Assembly: GCA_001593875.1 (NCBI GenBank)
Contig: LUCA01000010.1
Location: 1 to 15,833, forward strand
Length of the DNA: 15,833 nucleotides
Reading direction: 5' to 3'
From: Candidatus Bathyarchaeota archaeon B23
GTDB taxonomy: Archaea; Thermoproteota; Bathyarchaeia; TCS64; B23
The translations under genes and the position numbers were made by a program. The notes beneath the pieces were generated by a model. The model was not told where the DNA came from, did no database searches, and worked only from the letters and a program-made list of their open reading frames with translations. Position 1 is the stretch's first letter, and every line of letters starts with the position of its first letter. This document shows, piece after piece, positions 1 through 7,354 of the stretch.

Positions 1-1
1 G

Positions 2-58
2 GAGGAGAACCTGGAGACGGTCTTACGGGCCGTGAGGGCCTATAGACGCCGCCAATAA
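2..58 (+). CDS. C-terminal end of an unidentified gene (partial)
   Basis: The first bases contain an open frame with no start in the window, ending at TAA 56-58 and encoding about 18 residues that finish ...LRAVRAYRRRQ. The charged, helix-like composition and AGG/GTG/CTG codons resemble the neighbours, so it may be the tail of a gene entering from the left. It would converge on the minus-strand gene next to it and overlap its last 19 bases. Too little is present to name a family. Short open frames arise easily by chance in GC-rich DNA, so this is a weak call. Confidence 0.3.
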   Translation, partial: EENLETVLRAVRAYRRRQ

Positions 59-846
59 TCCTCCAGCCATAGGAGGCTCCTATAGGCGTTCTCCCTCGGC
101 CTCACCTCCAACGTATAGTAGGGAACCCCGTCGAAGAGGCTGAGGTATCTCTCCAGCTCGAAGCCGCCTAGGCCCAGCTGGTCGTGGCCATGTCCCCCTG
201 GACGCCTGTCGTGGAGGTGGAGCTCCCTCACTCGATCTCTATGGCGTAGATAGAACTCCAACACCCCCTCGGGCTGACCCTTCACCGGGTCTTGGGCCTT
301 CGGGACATCGAGGGCGAGGTAGAGGCCCTCGAGCCTCCCCAACGCCTCCTCCAACACGTCCTCGATGAAGGGGGTGAGGGGGTCGTTCTCGACGTGGATG
401 TCCACCCCCTCGGAGGCGGCGGCGACGAGGCCCTCCATCAATGCCTCCCTATAGAGCCCCAGGTGATCCCGTAGATAGGTTCCCTCCCCGCCACCGGAGG
501 AGAAGCGGGGCGGCTGCGAGGGGTGTATCGTCATCCACAGGGCCTCCAGATCCCTCGCCAGCTCCAGGCATCGCCTCAGCCTCTTTAGGATGCCCCTCCT
601 CACATCGGGGTAGATGACGGAGAGGTCGAGGCCCATTGGGGCGTGGAGGGCGATGGAGACGCCGAGGTTGTCGATGCTCCTCCTCAGCCTCCTCCGCTCA
701 GAGGCGTCGAGGCTCTCAGGCCAGAACCTGGGGACGGTGAGGTCGGGGACGATGTAGTCGAAGCCGTGTCCATGGGCATACTCCAAGGCGTCGAAGAGGT
801 CACGGTCATAGACGGCGTGATAGCCCACCTTCGGACGCTTCATCAC
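40..846 (-). CDS. Sugar phosphate isomerase/epimerase-like TIM-barrel protein (AP endonuclease 2 family)
   Basis: A 268-residue protein of the xylose isomerase-like TIM-barrel superfamily, which includes sugar isomerases, epimerases and endonuclease IV. Candidate metal and active-site residues appear in the expected order along the barrel: His68 (LHAP), His108 (IHPS), Glu153 (HVEND), Asp180 (LALDVPK), His210/His212 (ELHLHD), His219/His221 and Glu247 (LEVRP). Length is normal for a single barrel. The substrate cannot be told; it could be a cytosolic sugar or sugar-acid isomerase or a diverged DNA-repair relative. The start is GTG 846 or the next codon, ATG 843; a GTGATC Shine-Dalgarno-like stretch lies just upstream and overlaps the TGA of the alcohol dehydrogenase. 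With only 3-6 nt between the two genes they are almost certainly cotranscribed, suggesting a shared carbohydrate or alcohol substrate (inference). Confidence 0.85.
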   Translation of the reverse strand: MMKRPKVGYHAVYDRDLFDALEYAHGHGFDYIVPDLTVPRFWPESLDASERRRLRRSIDNLGVSIALHAPMGLDLSVIYPDVRRGILKRLRRCLELARDLEALWMTIHPSQPPRFSSGGGEGTYLRDHLGLYREALMEGLVAAASEGVDIHVENDPLTPFIEDVLEEALGRLEGLYLALDVPKAQDPVKGQPEGVLEFYLRHRDRVRELHLHDRRPGGHGHDQLGLGGFELERYLSLFDGVPYYTLEVRPRENAYRSLLWLEDYWRRL

Positions 847-849
847 AGA

Positions 850-1893
850 TCACTGGACGAGGACGACCCTCACAGGGTTACCCAGCTTATGCTCCAATAT
901 CTCCAGCGCCCTATTGGCCTCCTCCGGCGCTAGCCTGTGGGTGATGGAGGCTGAGAGGTCTAGGCGCCCCGAGGCGATGAGGTCTACGAGCTGATATAGC
1001 TCAGATTTCAGGTGGTCGTTGACGCCGATGAGCTCCATCTCCTTTCCGATGATGGTCCTATAGGGTGAGAGGGTTATCTCCTCGAGGCCTATGCCCACCA
1101 GCACCATTCGGCCGCCCCTCCCGACGCATTCGATGCCCTTCATGATGGTCTCCCTCTTGCCCACGAGCTCGACGACGACGTCGGCCATCCTCCCATCGGT
1201 CTCCTCTCTCACCCTCTCCACGGGGTCTTCATGGAGGGGATTCACCACCACGTCGGCTCCAAGCCTCTTGGCCAGCTCCAGCTTATACTCAGCCACGTCC
1301 ACGGCGACCATCAGGCCCGCCCCATAGACCCTGGAGGCCAGCTGGACGGCGTGGACGCCGAGGCCGCCGACGCCGTAGACGACGACCACCTCACCCGGCT
1401 TGAGTTGGGCCCTCCTCAGGGCGTGGAGGGGCGTCGAGACGGCGCAGCCCAGGATGGCACCCTGCTCGAAGGGCAGCCCCTCAGGGAGCTTGACGAGATT
1501 CCTGGCGGGGACGGCGATATACTCGGCGAAGCCGCCGTCCACATCCTTACCTATCATCGCATAGCGCTCGCAGAGGTTCTCCTTCCCCAGGGAGCAGTAT
1601 CGACAGCCTCCGCAGCTGAGGACGTAGTGAACCAGAACCCTGTCGCCCACCTCGAAGCCCTCGACGCCCTCGCCGATCTGGTCGACGACGCCGGCGATCT
1701 CATGGCCCAGGATGATGGGGAGGTGGCCCACAGTCCCTACGCCGTCGCGATAGTTGAGGTCGGAGTGGCAGACGCCGCTCGCCTTTATATCCACCAAAAC
1801 CTCCCCAGGCCCCACAGGGGGTGGGGGGACCTCGTCGACGCTGAGGGGTTCACCAACACTATGGAGCCTGACAGCCCGCATCAACTCCCCCAT
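850..1893 (-). CDS. Zinc-dependent alcohol dehydrogenase (MDR superfamily)
   Basis: A 347-residue medium-chain dehydrogenase that should oxidise an alcohol or reduce an aldehyde with NAD(P). Visible features: catalytic zinc ligands Cys42 (GVCHSD), His64-Glu65 (GHE) and Cys150; structural zinc ligands Cys94, Cys97, Cys100 and Cys108; and a Rossmann motif G174-x-G-G-x-G179. Asp199 at the end of the second Rossmann strand favours NAD over NADP. Both zinc sites are intact and the length is typical, so it should be active; the substrate is not predictable. The start is ATG 1893 or ATG 1881, the latter giving the more usual family N-terminus (MRAVRLH); each has purine-rich sequence just upstream. 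It leads the operon with the TIM-barrel gene and is divergent from iorA, whose aryl-aldehyde and ketoacid chemistry could be linked (inference). Confidence 0.93.
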   Translation of the reverse strand: MGELMRAVRLHSVGEPLSVDEVPPPPVGPGEVLVDIKASGVCHSDLNYRDGVGTVGHLPIILGHEIAGVVDQIGEGVEGFEVGDRVLVHYVLSCGGCRYCSLGKENLCERYAMIGKDVDGGFAEYIAVPARNLVKLPEGLPFEQGAILGCAVSTPLHALRRAQLKPGEVVVVYGVGGLGVHAVQLASRVYGAGLMVAVDVAEYKLELAKRLGADVVVNPLHEDPVERVREETDGRMADVVVELVGKRETIMKGIECVGRGGRMVLVGIGLEEITLSPYRTIIGKEMELIGVNDHLKSELYQLVDLIASGRLDLSASITHRLAPEEANRALEILEHKLGNPVRVVLVQ

Positions 1894-1923
1894 GGCTCCT
1901 CAAGGAGGGAGATATGCCCCTCA

Positions 1924-1933
1924 CCCTAAAGCC
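1924..1933 (-). promoter_or_regulatory. TATA-like promoter element for the alcohol dehydrogenase operon
   Basis: On the minus strand the box reads GGCTTTAGGG, one base different from the box in front of iorA (GGCTTAAGGG). An archaeal start site would fall near 1903, giving a leader of about 10 nt before ATG 1893. The 151-bp region between the two divergent genes holds both promoters and no other convincing element. Confidence 0.45.
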
Positions 1934-2000
1934 TTGACGCCTGGGAAACGGGGGTGAAAGCCACCGTTATGGAGCGAGTCAACATCCCGAAGCCTTAGGT

Positions 2001-2017
2001 CGGAAACGGCTTAAGGG
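2001..2017 (+). promoter_or_regulatory. BRE plus TATA-like promoter of iorAB
   Basis: CGGAAAC (2001-2007), resembling an archaeal BRE, is followed by GGCTTAAGGG (2008-2017). Transcription would start near 2037-2040, only a few nt before ATG 2045. No Shine-Dalgarno sequence precedes that ATG, which fits a leaderless or very short-leader mRNA. Confidence 0.55.
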
Positions 2018-2044
2018 CGTAGTCTAAACACCATTAGAGAAGCC

Positions 2045-3937
2045 ATGAGTGAGATACTGGGGGAGGAGGGGGAGCATAGGCTTCTCATGGGGAATGAGGC
2101 GATAGCCCGGGGAGCCCTCGAGGCCGATGTCGGCCTCGCCGTCGGCTACCCTGGGACGCCGTCATCGGAGGTGATCCAGACCCTCGCCAGGGTCGCTGAC
2201 CAAATCGCCGTGAGGGCTGAGTGGGCCGTCAACGAGAAGGTAGCCGTCGACATAGCGACGGGCTACTCCTACGCCGGCTTCAGGGCCCTGGCGACGATGA
2301 AGAACGCAGGCCTCAACGTCGCCTCGGACACCCTGATCTCCGTCGCCTACAGCGACGTCAGGGGCGGCCTCGTCGTCTATGTGGCCGACGATCCAGGAGC
2401 TCACGCCGGTATGGAGGAGCAGGACAACAGGTGGTTCACGAGGCTCTCGCTGCTGCCGATGATCGACGTCTCAGACCCTCAGGAGGCGAAGGATGCTGTC
2501 GTCTTGGCCTTCGACCTCTCGGAGGAGCATGGGGTTCCACTGCTGGTTAGGTCGACGACCAGGGTGGCCCACATGACCGGCGTCGTGGAGCTCGGAGCCA
2601 TAAAGAAGGTGGGGAGGAAACCCGACTTCAAGCGGGATGTGAGGCGCTACACCAGGGCCTCTCCGATGTGGTGTAGGGAGCAGCATCGACGATTGAACGA
2701 AAAGCTGGAGGCCCTCAGCCATAGAGTCGACGAGTTAGAGGTGAATAGGCTGCATATACCCGATGGAGGAGCGGAGAGGGGAGTCGTCGCCTCAGGCATC
2801 TCCTGGAGCTATCTCAGGGAGACCCTAGATAGATATGGGCTGTGGAGCGAGATCGCAACCTTGAAGGTCGGAACCATAAACCCGCTGCCGAGGGTTCTCA
2901 TCGAGAGGTTGATGGAGGAGGTGGAGGAGCTCCTCGTCCTCGAGGAGCTGGAGCCCTACCTGGAGCTCCACCTCAAGGCCCTAGCCTCGGAGATCGAGGT
3001 GAGGCCCGAGATACATGGCAAGATGGATGGATGGCTTCCACGGGTCGGCGAATACACGCCGGAGGGGGTGGAGGAGGCCGTCGGGAGGCTTCTGGGCTAT
3101 AGGCTGAGGGAGGAGAGGGAGGGGCATCTGGAGGAGGCAAGGCGTAGGGCCCTCAAACTGGCGCCGAGGAGGCCGCTGCCCCTCTGCCCGGGCTGCCCCC
3201 ATAGGGGAACCTATACGGCGATGCGCATGGCCCTCAGGGAGCTGAGCTACGGGGACGGCGACTTCATCGTCACCGGCGACATAGGGTGCACCATCCTGGG
3301 GATGCATCCCCCCTTCAATCTCTGCTGGACGGAGGTCTCCATGGGCGCCTCCATAGGCCTAGGCATAGGCCTCCGATACGCCGGCGTCGATAAGCCCATC
3401 ATCGCAGCCATCGGCGACTCCACCCTCTTCCACGCAGGCCTGCCGCCCGCCCTCAACGCCGCCTGGTATGGGAGCCGAGTGGTCATAGCGGTTCTGGACA
3501 ACCGGGTGACGGCCATGACGGGGCATCAGCCCTCCCCCACATCGGGATACACGGCGACGGGCGGGGAGGCGAGGCCCATAGAGGCCGACGGGGTTCTCAG
3601 GGCCCTCGGCATAGAACACATCTGGGTCGCCGACCCCTACAACCTGGAGGAGGCCAAGGAGGCCTTCAAGGAGGCCCTAGGATGCGGTGAGCCCTCAGCC
3701 GTCGTCCTCAAGCGGGTCTGCGCCCTCGTCGCCAGGAGGCTCGGCCTCCCCCCTCAACCCCATAGGGTTGATGGGGAGCGGTGCACGGGCTGCCTCCTCT
3801 GCCTCAGAACCCTCGCCTGCCCAGCCCTCTCCCTAAGCCCCGAGGGTAAAGCCGAGATCGACGTCGAGACCTGCACCGGCTGCGGCCTCTGCGCCCAGAT
3901 ATGCCCCACGGGGGCCATAGAGGGGGGTGAGCCATGA
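2045..3937 (+). CDS. iorA: Indolepyruvate:ferredoxin oxidoreductase, alpha subunit
   Basis: The 630-residue large subunit of the cytosolic enzyme that oxidatively decarboxylates aryl pyruvates, made by transamination of Trp, Phe and Tyr, to aryl-acetyl-CoA while reducing ferredoxin. The N-terminal pyrimidine-binding half has GYPGTPSSE at about residues 34-42. The CPGCPHRGT segment is near 381. The thiamine pyrophosphate region has GDIGCT, then GDS near 457 and DNRVTAMTG near 484-492. The C-terminus carries two [4Fe-4S] ferredoxin motifs: Cys580/583/586/592 (CxxCxxCx5CP) and Cys610/613/616/620 (CxxCxxCx3CP). Length is normal for the family and all hallmark regions are present. Its stop overlaps the iorB start (ATGA), so the subunits are translationally coupled. 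Expected role: fermentation of aromatic amino acids or reversible aryl-acid metabolism. Confidence 0.97.
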   Translation: MSEILGEEGEHRLLMGNEAIARGALEADVGLAVGYPGTPSSEVIQTLARVADQIAVRAEWAVNEKVAVDIATGYSYAGFRALATMKNAGLNVASDTLISVAYSDVRGGLVVYVADDPGAHAGMEEQDNRWFTRLSLLPMIDVSDPQEAKDAVVLAFDLSEEHGVPLLVRSTTRVAHMTGVVELGAIKKVGRKPDFKRDVRRYTRASPMWCREQHRRLNEKLEALSHRVDELEVNRLHIPDGGAERGVVASGISWSYLRETLDRYGLWSEIATLKVGTINPLPRVLIERLMEEVEELLVLEELEPYLELHLKALASEIEVRPEIHGKMDGWLPRVGEYTPEGVEEAVGRLLGYRLREEREGHLEEARRRALKLAPRRPLPLCPGCPHRGTYTAMRMALRELSYGDGDFIVTGDIGCTILGMHPPFNLCWTEVSMGASIGLGIGLRYAGVDKPIIAAIGDSTLFHAGLPPALNAAWYGSRVVIAVLDNRVTAMTGHQPSPTSGYTATGGEARPIEADGVLRALGIEHIWVADPYNLEEAKEAFKEALGCGEPSAVVLKRVCALVARRLGLPPQPHRVDGERCTGCLLCLRTLACPALSLSPEGKAEIDVETCTGCGLCAQICPTGAIEGGEP

Positions 3938-4548
3938 GGATGGAGCATAACATCCTGATAGCCTCCGTCGGTGGGCAGGGGGGCGTAACCCTCAGCCGCA
4001 TCATCGCCAGGGCCGCCATGAGGCTGGGCCACAGGGTCGTCGTCGGAGAGACCCTGGGCATGGCTCAGAGAGGCGGCTCGGTTCAGAGCCACATACGCAT
4101 CGGGGGCTACGTCTATGGGCCGCTGATACCCGAGGGGAGATGCCACACCCTCATCGCCCTGGAGCCGGCTGAGGCCCTCAGAGCCGCCGGATATCTAGGC
4201 CCCAGCTCCACGGCCCTCCTCAACGAGGCGGCCCTCCCACCCCTCTCGGCTCTATTAGGCGAGGAGCCCTACCCGACGCTGGAGGAGGTGGTGCAGGCCC
4301 TCAGCCGAATCGGGTGTGGGGTGCACCACCTCGACGCCCAGAGGCTGGCCTTGGAGGCCGGCTCCAGGAGATGCCTCAACGTCGTGATGCTCGGCGCCTA
4401 TCTGGCCTACCTAGAGGCTGAGAGGCTGGGCATCCTCACCCCGGAGGCCGCCGAGGAGGCTGTGAGGGAGACCGTCCCCAGCCGCTACCTGGAAGCCAAC
4501 CTGAGGGCGCTCAGACTAGGATATGAGGCGTTGAGGGGAACCCTGTAG
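3934..4548 (+). CDS. iorB: Indolepyruvate:ferredoxin oxidoreductase, beta subunit
   Basis: The 204-residue small (gamma-domain-like) subunit partnering IorA. The family signature lies at the N-terminus: NILIASVGGQGG, then the GETLGMAQRGGSVQSHIRIG segment. Length matches stand-alone archaeal IorB. The start is either ATG 3934, overlapping the iorA stop, or the in-frame ATG 3940 (MEHNILIA). A GGGTGA Shine-Dalgarno sequence at 3925-3930 is only 3 nt from the first ATG but 9 nt from the second, so 3940 is a serious candidate. The gene ends in a small palindrome and converges on nth with an 8-nt gap. Confidence 0.96.
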   Translation: MRMEHNILIASVGGQGGVTLSRIIARAAMRLGHRVVVGETLGMAQRGGSVQSHIRIGGYVYGPLIPEGRCHTLIALEPAEALRAAGYLGPSSTALLNEAALPPLSALLGEEPYPTLEEVVQALSRIGCGVHHLDAQRLALEAGSRRCLNVVMLGAYLAYLEAERLGILTPEAAEEAVRETVPSRYLEANLRALRLGYEALRGTL

Positions 4549-4552
4549 GGTT
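4539..4552. terminator. Small palindrome over the iorB stop, possible hairpin between convergent genes
   Basis: Arms AACCCT and AGGGTT flank a GT centre, which as RNA gives a 5-bp stem with a TGTA loop. It spans the TAG stop of iorB and sits just before the end of convergent nth. There is no following T-run of the kind archaeal polymerase usually needs, so a termination role is only a guess. Confidence 0.2.
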
Positions 4553-4556
4553 GTCT

Positions 4557-5210
4557 CTACCCCATCCCTGCTGAGGGGCATAGGTCTCTTAGGATGCACT
4601 CCTCGCAGCGGGGCTTCCTCGCCCTGCATATGCGTCTCCCATGCTCTATGATGAGGTTGGTGAAGTCGAACCAGAGGTCTCTGGGGACGACGGCCATCAA
4701 GTCTCTCTCGATCTTGTCCCTGTTCTTCTCCTGCGACAACCCTAGACGCCTCGAGAGCCTGGCGACATGGGTGTCGACGGCGATTCCCTCATTTATGCCG
4801 TAGGCGTTGCTGAGGACGATGTTGGCCGTCTTTCGGGCGACGCCCTTCAGCTTCAGGAGCTCCTCCATGGACCTGGGGACTTGGCCTCCATGCTCCTCGA
4901 CGAGGGTTCTGCAGGCCTCCTTGATGAAGCGGGCCTTCTGCCTGTAGAAGGTCAGCGAGCTTATCTCGGCCTCCAGCTCCTCCAGGGGGGCCTCGGCGTA
5001 GTCCCTCGCAGTTCTATGCTTCTTGAAGAGGTGCTCCGTCACCCTGTTGACCTTCTCATCCGTCGTCTGAGCTGCGAGGATGGTCGCCACGAGGAGTTCG
5101 AGGGGTGTCTCCCATCGGAGGGCTGTCCCCTTCACCTCTGGATACTCGGCCCTCAGGCGTCGAAGGATCTCCAGAACCCTTCTCTCTTCCTCGGCCCGCT
5201 GTGTGGCCAC
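4557..5210 (-). CDS. nth: Endonuclease III (HhH-GPD DNA glycosylase/AP lyase)
   Basis: A 217-residue base-excision repair enzyme removing oxidised pyrimidines and nicking at the abasic site. The helix-hairpin-helix is LKGVARKTAN with catalytic Lys127, followed by VDTHV with catalytic Asp146. The C-terminal [4Fe-4S] cluster is complete: Cys195, Cys202, Cys205 and Cys211 in the CX6CX2CX5C spacing. The start is GTG 5210; there is no Shine-Dalgarno sequence, but a TATA box begins 29 nt upstream, consistent with leaderless translation from GTG. It is convergent with iorB and lies 40 nt downstream of ahcY, with its own promoter in that gap. Confidence 0.95.
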   Translation of the reverse strand: MATQRAEEERRVLEILRRLRAEYPEVKGTALRWETPLELLVATILAAQTTDEKVNRVTEHLFKKHRTARDYAEAPLEELEAEISSLTFYRQKARFIKEACRTLVEEHGGQVPRSMEELLKLKGVARKTANIVLSNAYGINEGIAVDTHVARLSRRLGLSQEKNRDKIERDLMAVVPRDLWFDFTNLIIEHGRRICRARKPRCEECILRDLCPSAGMG

Positions 5211-5230
5211 GTGTAGAAAGAGGATGGTCG

Positions 5231-5249
5231 ATCTATATCGGTCTTTCGA
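5231..5249 (-). promoter_or_regulatory. BRE plus TATA promoter of nth
   Basis: On the minus strand CGAAAG (5247-5242) is followed by a GATATAGA box whose first base is 5239. That is 29 nt from the GTG start, which would make the transcript leaderless. This is one of the cleanest promoters in the window and was used to calibrate the others. Confidence 0.6.
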
Positions 5250-5250
5250 G

Positions 5251-6507
5251 CTAGATGGTCCCCTCCCTCCAGCTCTGGAGGTATCGGCGCTGCTCCTCGG
5301 TCAACTCGTCGATATCTATGCCCATCCCCTTCAGCTTCAGCCTCGCCACCGTCTCGTCGATCTCCTTGGGGACGTCGTAGACCTTGGGCTCCAGGCCGTC
5401 GGTCTTCCAGAGATACTCGGCCACCAGGGCCTGGTTGGCGAAGCTCATATCCATCACCTCGCTGGGATGCCCCTCAGCCGCAGCGAGGTTCACAAGCCTC
5501 CCCTCCGCCAGGAGGTAGAGCCTCCGCCCATCCCTCAGCCTATACTCCTCCAGGTTGGGTCTGAGACTGCGCTTTGAGACCGAGAGCTCCTCCAGGGCCT
5601 TGAGGTTGATCTCGACGTTGAAGTGGCCGGCGTTGGCGAGGATGGCTCCATCCTTCATCAGCTCCATGTGTCGGCGGTCGATGACGTTGATGTCCCCCGT
5701 GGAGGTGATGAAGAGGTCTCCCAGGGGTGCGGCCTCGATGAGGGGCATCACCCTGTAGCCGTCCATCACCGCCTCCAGCGCCCTCAGCGGATTGACCTCG
5801 GTGACGACGACGTTGGCCCCCATCCCCTTAGCCCTCATGGCGATGCCCCTGCCGCACCATCCGTAGCCGCAGACGACGAAGGTCTTGCCGGCTAGGAGCA
5901 CCGAGGTGGATCGGAGGATGCCGTCGATGGTGCTCTGCCCCGTCCCGTAGCGGTTGTCGAAGAGATACTTCGTGTAGGTGTCGTTCACCGCGACGATGGG
6001 ATACCTCAAGGCCCCGTCGGCGGCCATCGCCCTAAGCCTTATGACGCCCGTCGTCGTCTCCTCCGATCCGCCCTTCACCCCCTCGAGGGCGTCGATCCTC
6101 TTGGAGTGAATGGTGCTGACGAGGTCTGCCCCATCATCCATCGTCAGCATCGGCCTGTGGTCGATGACCCGGTCGATGCACCAGTAGTACTCGTCGGTGG
6201 TCTGCCCCCTCCAGGCGTAGACCGATGTCCCGGCCTTGGCTAGGGCGGCGGCCACCTCATCCTGCGTGGAGAGGGGATTGGAGGCGCAGAGGTGGACCTC
6301 GGCTCCCCCCGCCTCCAGGGTCTTGACGAGGACGGCCGTCTCCTTGGTGACGTGGAGGCACGCCCCTACTCTGACGCCCTCCAGGGGGCGTTCCTCCTGG
6401 AAGCGTCGACGTATCTGCCTCAGCACCGGCATGTGGGCTGAGGCCCACTCGATGAGGAGCTCCCCCTCCTCCGCTAGGCCTATATCCTTAACCTTGTAGC
6501 TGCTCAA
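5251..6507 (-). CDS. ahcY: Adenosylhomocysteinase (S-adenosylhomocysteine hydrolase)
   Basis: A 418-residue cytosolic NAD-dependent enzyme that cleaves S-adenosylhomocysteine, the product of methyltransferases, into homocysteine and adenosine. Visible hallmarks: His52 (LHVTKET), Asp124/Asp125, Glu149/Glu150, Lys180 and Asp184 (NDTYTKYLFDN), the Rossmann motif G214-x-G-x-x-G219 with Glu237 (TEVNP) for NAD ribose, and His295 (GHFNVEI). It ends shortly after the cofactor domain without the extended C-terminal tail of eukaryotic and many bacterial enzymes, as is usual in archaea. Start is TTG 6507, supported by a GGTGA Shine-Dalgarno sequence at 6519-6515; no ATG or GTG exists upstream in frame. 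In some archaea the true substrate is S-inosylhomocysteine, which cannot be excluded here. Its adenosine product would feed the adenosine deaminase in this window. Confidence 0.96.
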   Translation of the reverse strand: MSSYKVKDIGLAEEGELLIEWASAHMPVLRQIRRRFQEERPLEGVRVGACLHVTKETAVLVKTLEAGGAEVHLCASNPLSTQDEVAAALAKAGTSVYAWRGQTTDEYYWCIDRVIDHRPMLTMDDGADLVSTIHSKRIDALEGVKGGSEETTTGVIRLRAMAADGALRYPIVAVNDTYTKYLFDNRYGTGQSTIDGILRSTSVLLAGKTFVVCGYGWCGRGIAMRAKGMGANVVVTEVNPLRALEAVMDGYRVMPLIEAAPLGDLFITSTGDINVIDRRHMELMKDGAILANAGHFNVEINLKALEELSVSKRSLRPNLEEYRLRDGRRLYLLAEGRLVNLAAAEGHPSEVMDMSFANQALVAEYLWKTDGLEPKVYDVPKEIDETVARLKLKGMGIDIDELTEEQRRYLQSWREGTI

Positions 6508-6539
6508 AGGGAGTTCACCGATTAGAGAAGTCCCCGGGG

Positions 6540-6551
6540 CCCTTTAAAGGG
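6540..6551 (-). promoter_or_regulatory. Palindromic TATA element of ahcY
   Basis: CCCTTTAAAGGG is a perfect 12-bp palindrome, adjacent to a second palindrome CCCCGGGG (6532-6539). Read on the minus strand, the CTTTAAAG box predicts a start near 6520, just before the GGTGA of the ahcY ribosome binding site. The symmetry leaves promoter direction to the BRE, but no plus-strand gene follows. Confidence 0.45.
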
Positions 6552-6557
6552 TCTAGG

Positions 6558-6857
6558 TTAGAGGTGGATGATCTGGGCGTGGGGTACGTCGCCGAGGTAG
6601 AGGACCGCCTTCTCGTGGACCATCCCGCAGCGTATGGCGGCCTCGACGATGCGTCTGCCCACGAGGTTGCAGATGGTGGCCCTCCTCATCGCCTCCAGGG
6701 CCTCCTCCACGGTGGCCTCCACCCCCCTGTAGAAGTGCTCATTCACCTTGAAGGGGACTCGGCCTCCCTCCAGGGTTCTGCCGAGGAGCTCCGCGTCGCA
6801 GACGGCGACGAGGGTGTCCCGCCCATGCCTGATCACCTTCATGTATACCTCAGCCAT
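6558..6857 (-). CDS. DUF424 family protein
   Basis: A 99-residue small archaeal protein with the pattern of the DUF424 family: an N-terminal half with VAVCDAELLGRTLEGG, a FYRG segment, the NLVG motif (about residue 64) and the C-terminal GDVPHAQIIHL. The biochemical function is not established. It starts at ATG 6857, 6 nt after the aIF2 beta stop; the GGGGAG Shine-Dalgarno sequence overlaps that stop, so the two genes are cotranscribed. This pairing recurs in archaeal genomes and suggests a translation-related role (inference). Cytosolic; no membrane segment or zinc motif seen. Confidence 0.85.
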   Translation of the reverse strand: MAEVYMKVIRHGRDTLVAVCDAELLGRTLEGGRVPFKVNEHFYRGVEATVEEALEAMRRATICNLVGRRIVEAAIRCGMVHEKAVLYLGDVPHAQIIHL

Positions 6858-6863
6858 CTCCCC

Positions 6864-7274
6864 TCAGCTCGTCCCCAGCGATGACCTCGCCCCACAGGCC
6901 TCACACTGCAGGAACCATAGACGCCTCTCACGCACTATCCTGGTGTCAGGCCTCTTGCAGACGGGGCAGAGGACGTAGCGCTCCGTATAACGCCTGATCA
7001 ATCCCCTGATGGTCTGGAGGTTGAAGTTGCCCTTGAAGACGGCCCTCACCCCGTCGAAGGTGGCGAGGGTAGCCAGCTCTCCCGAGAGGAACTTCAATAG
7101 GTGATCCGGGTCTCGGCGCAGCTCGTCGCAGATCTCCTTGAAGTTGAGTATGAGGGTTCGCCTTCCGAAGTGCCTCACATCGGGCTCCGGTATGGCGAAG
7201 CGCTCCGATTTGGTGACCTGCCTCGGCAGCCTCGCATAGGCCCTCTCCAACATCTCCTGGTAGCTCAGCCTCAT
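6864..7274 (-). CDS. eif2b: Translation initiation factor aIF2 beta subunit
   Basis: The 136-residue beta subunit of the archaeal aIF2 heterotrimer, which brings initiator Met-tRNA to the small ribosomal subunit. Domain order is standard: an N-terminal helix (SYQEMLERAYARLP), a central alpha-beta core (residues about 25-98, including GNFNLQTIRGLI), and a C-terminal zinc ribbon with Cys103, Cys106, Cys124 and Cys127. Length and all four cysteines match the archaeal family. Start is ATG 7274, with a TATA box about 37 nt upstream and only a weak ribosome binding site. It is followed closely by DUF424 and is divergent from the RmuC-like gene. Confidence 0.95.
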   Translation of the reverse strand: MRLSYQEMLERAYARLPRQVTKSERFAIPEPDVRHFGRRTLILNFKEICDELRRDPDHLLKFLSGELATLATFDGVRAVFKGNFNLQTIRGLIRRYTERYVLCPVCKRPDTRIVRERRLWFLQCEACGARSSLGTS

Positions 7275-7302
7275 CCGCTCTCAGAGGAGATAGACTCATC
7301 TC

Positions 7303-7312
7303 CCATATAGAC
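7303..7312 (-). promoter_or_regulatory. TATA box of the aIF2 beta-DUF424 operon
   Basis: On the minus strand GATGAAAGG precedes TCTATATG (first base 7311), a BRE plus TATA arrangement. The predicted start near 7282 leaves a leader of about 8 nt before ATG 7274. Confidence 0.55.
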
Positions 7313-7332
7313 CCTTTCATCCTATGGTCTAA

Positions 7333-7341
7333 CTTTTTATG
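7333..7341 (+). promoter_or_regulatory. TATA box of the RmuC-like gene
   Basis: CTTTTTATG is the most T-rich stretch in the 80-bp divergent region. It begins 22 nt from ATG 7355 and 28 nt from the in-frame GTG 7361, so spacing favours a leaderless start at GTG 7361 over the ATG. Confidence 0.45.
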
Positions 7342-7354
7342 GACGTTTAGAGAA

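Noticed and set aside
1894..1910. Short CTCC-TTGA-GGAG hairpin in the alcohol dehydrogenase leader
   Set aside because: Only a 4-bp stem in purine-rich ribosome-binding sequence; too weak to call a regulatory structure.
1231..1929. 232-residue plus-strand open frame antisense to the alcohol dehydrogenase
   Set aside because: Shadow of an enzyme with intact zinc and NAD motifs on the other strand; composition is Asp/Gly/Val-biased without family features.
2033..7354. Repeated word ATTAGAGAAG before iorA (2033-2042) and upstream of ahcY (6521-6530), with TTAGAGAA before the RmuC-like gene (7347-7354)
   Set aside because: The ahcY copy is in the opposite orientation and the positions relative to predicted transcript starts differ; three short matches are not enough to define an element.
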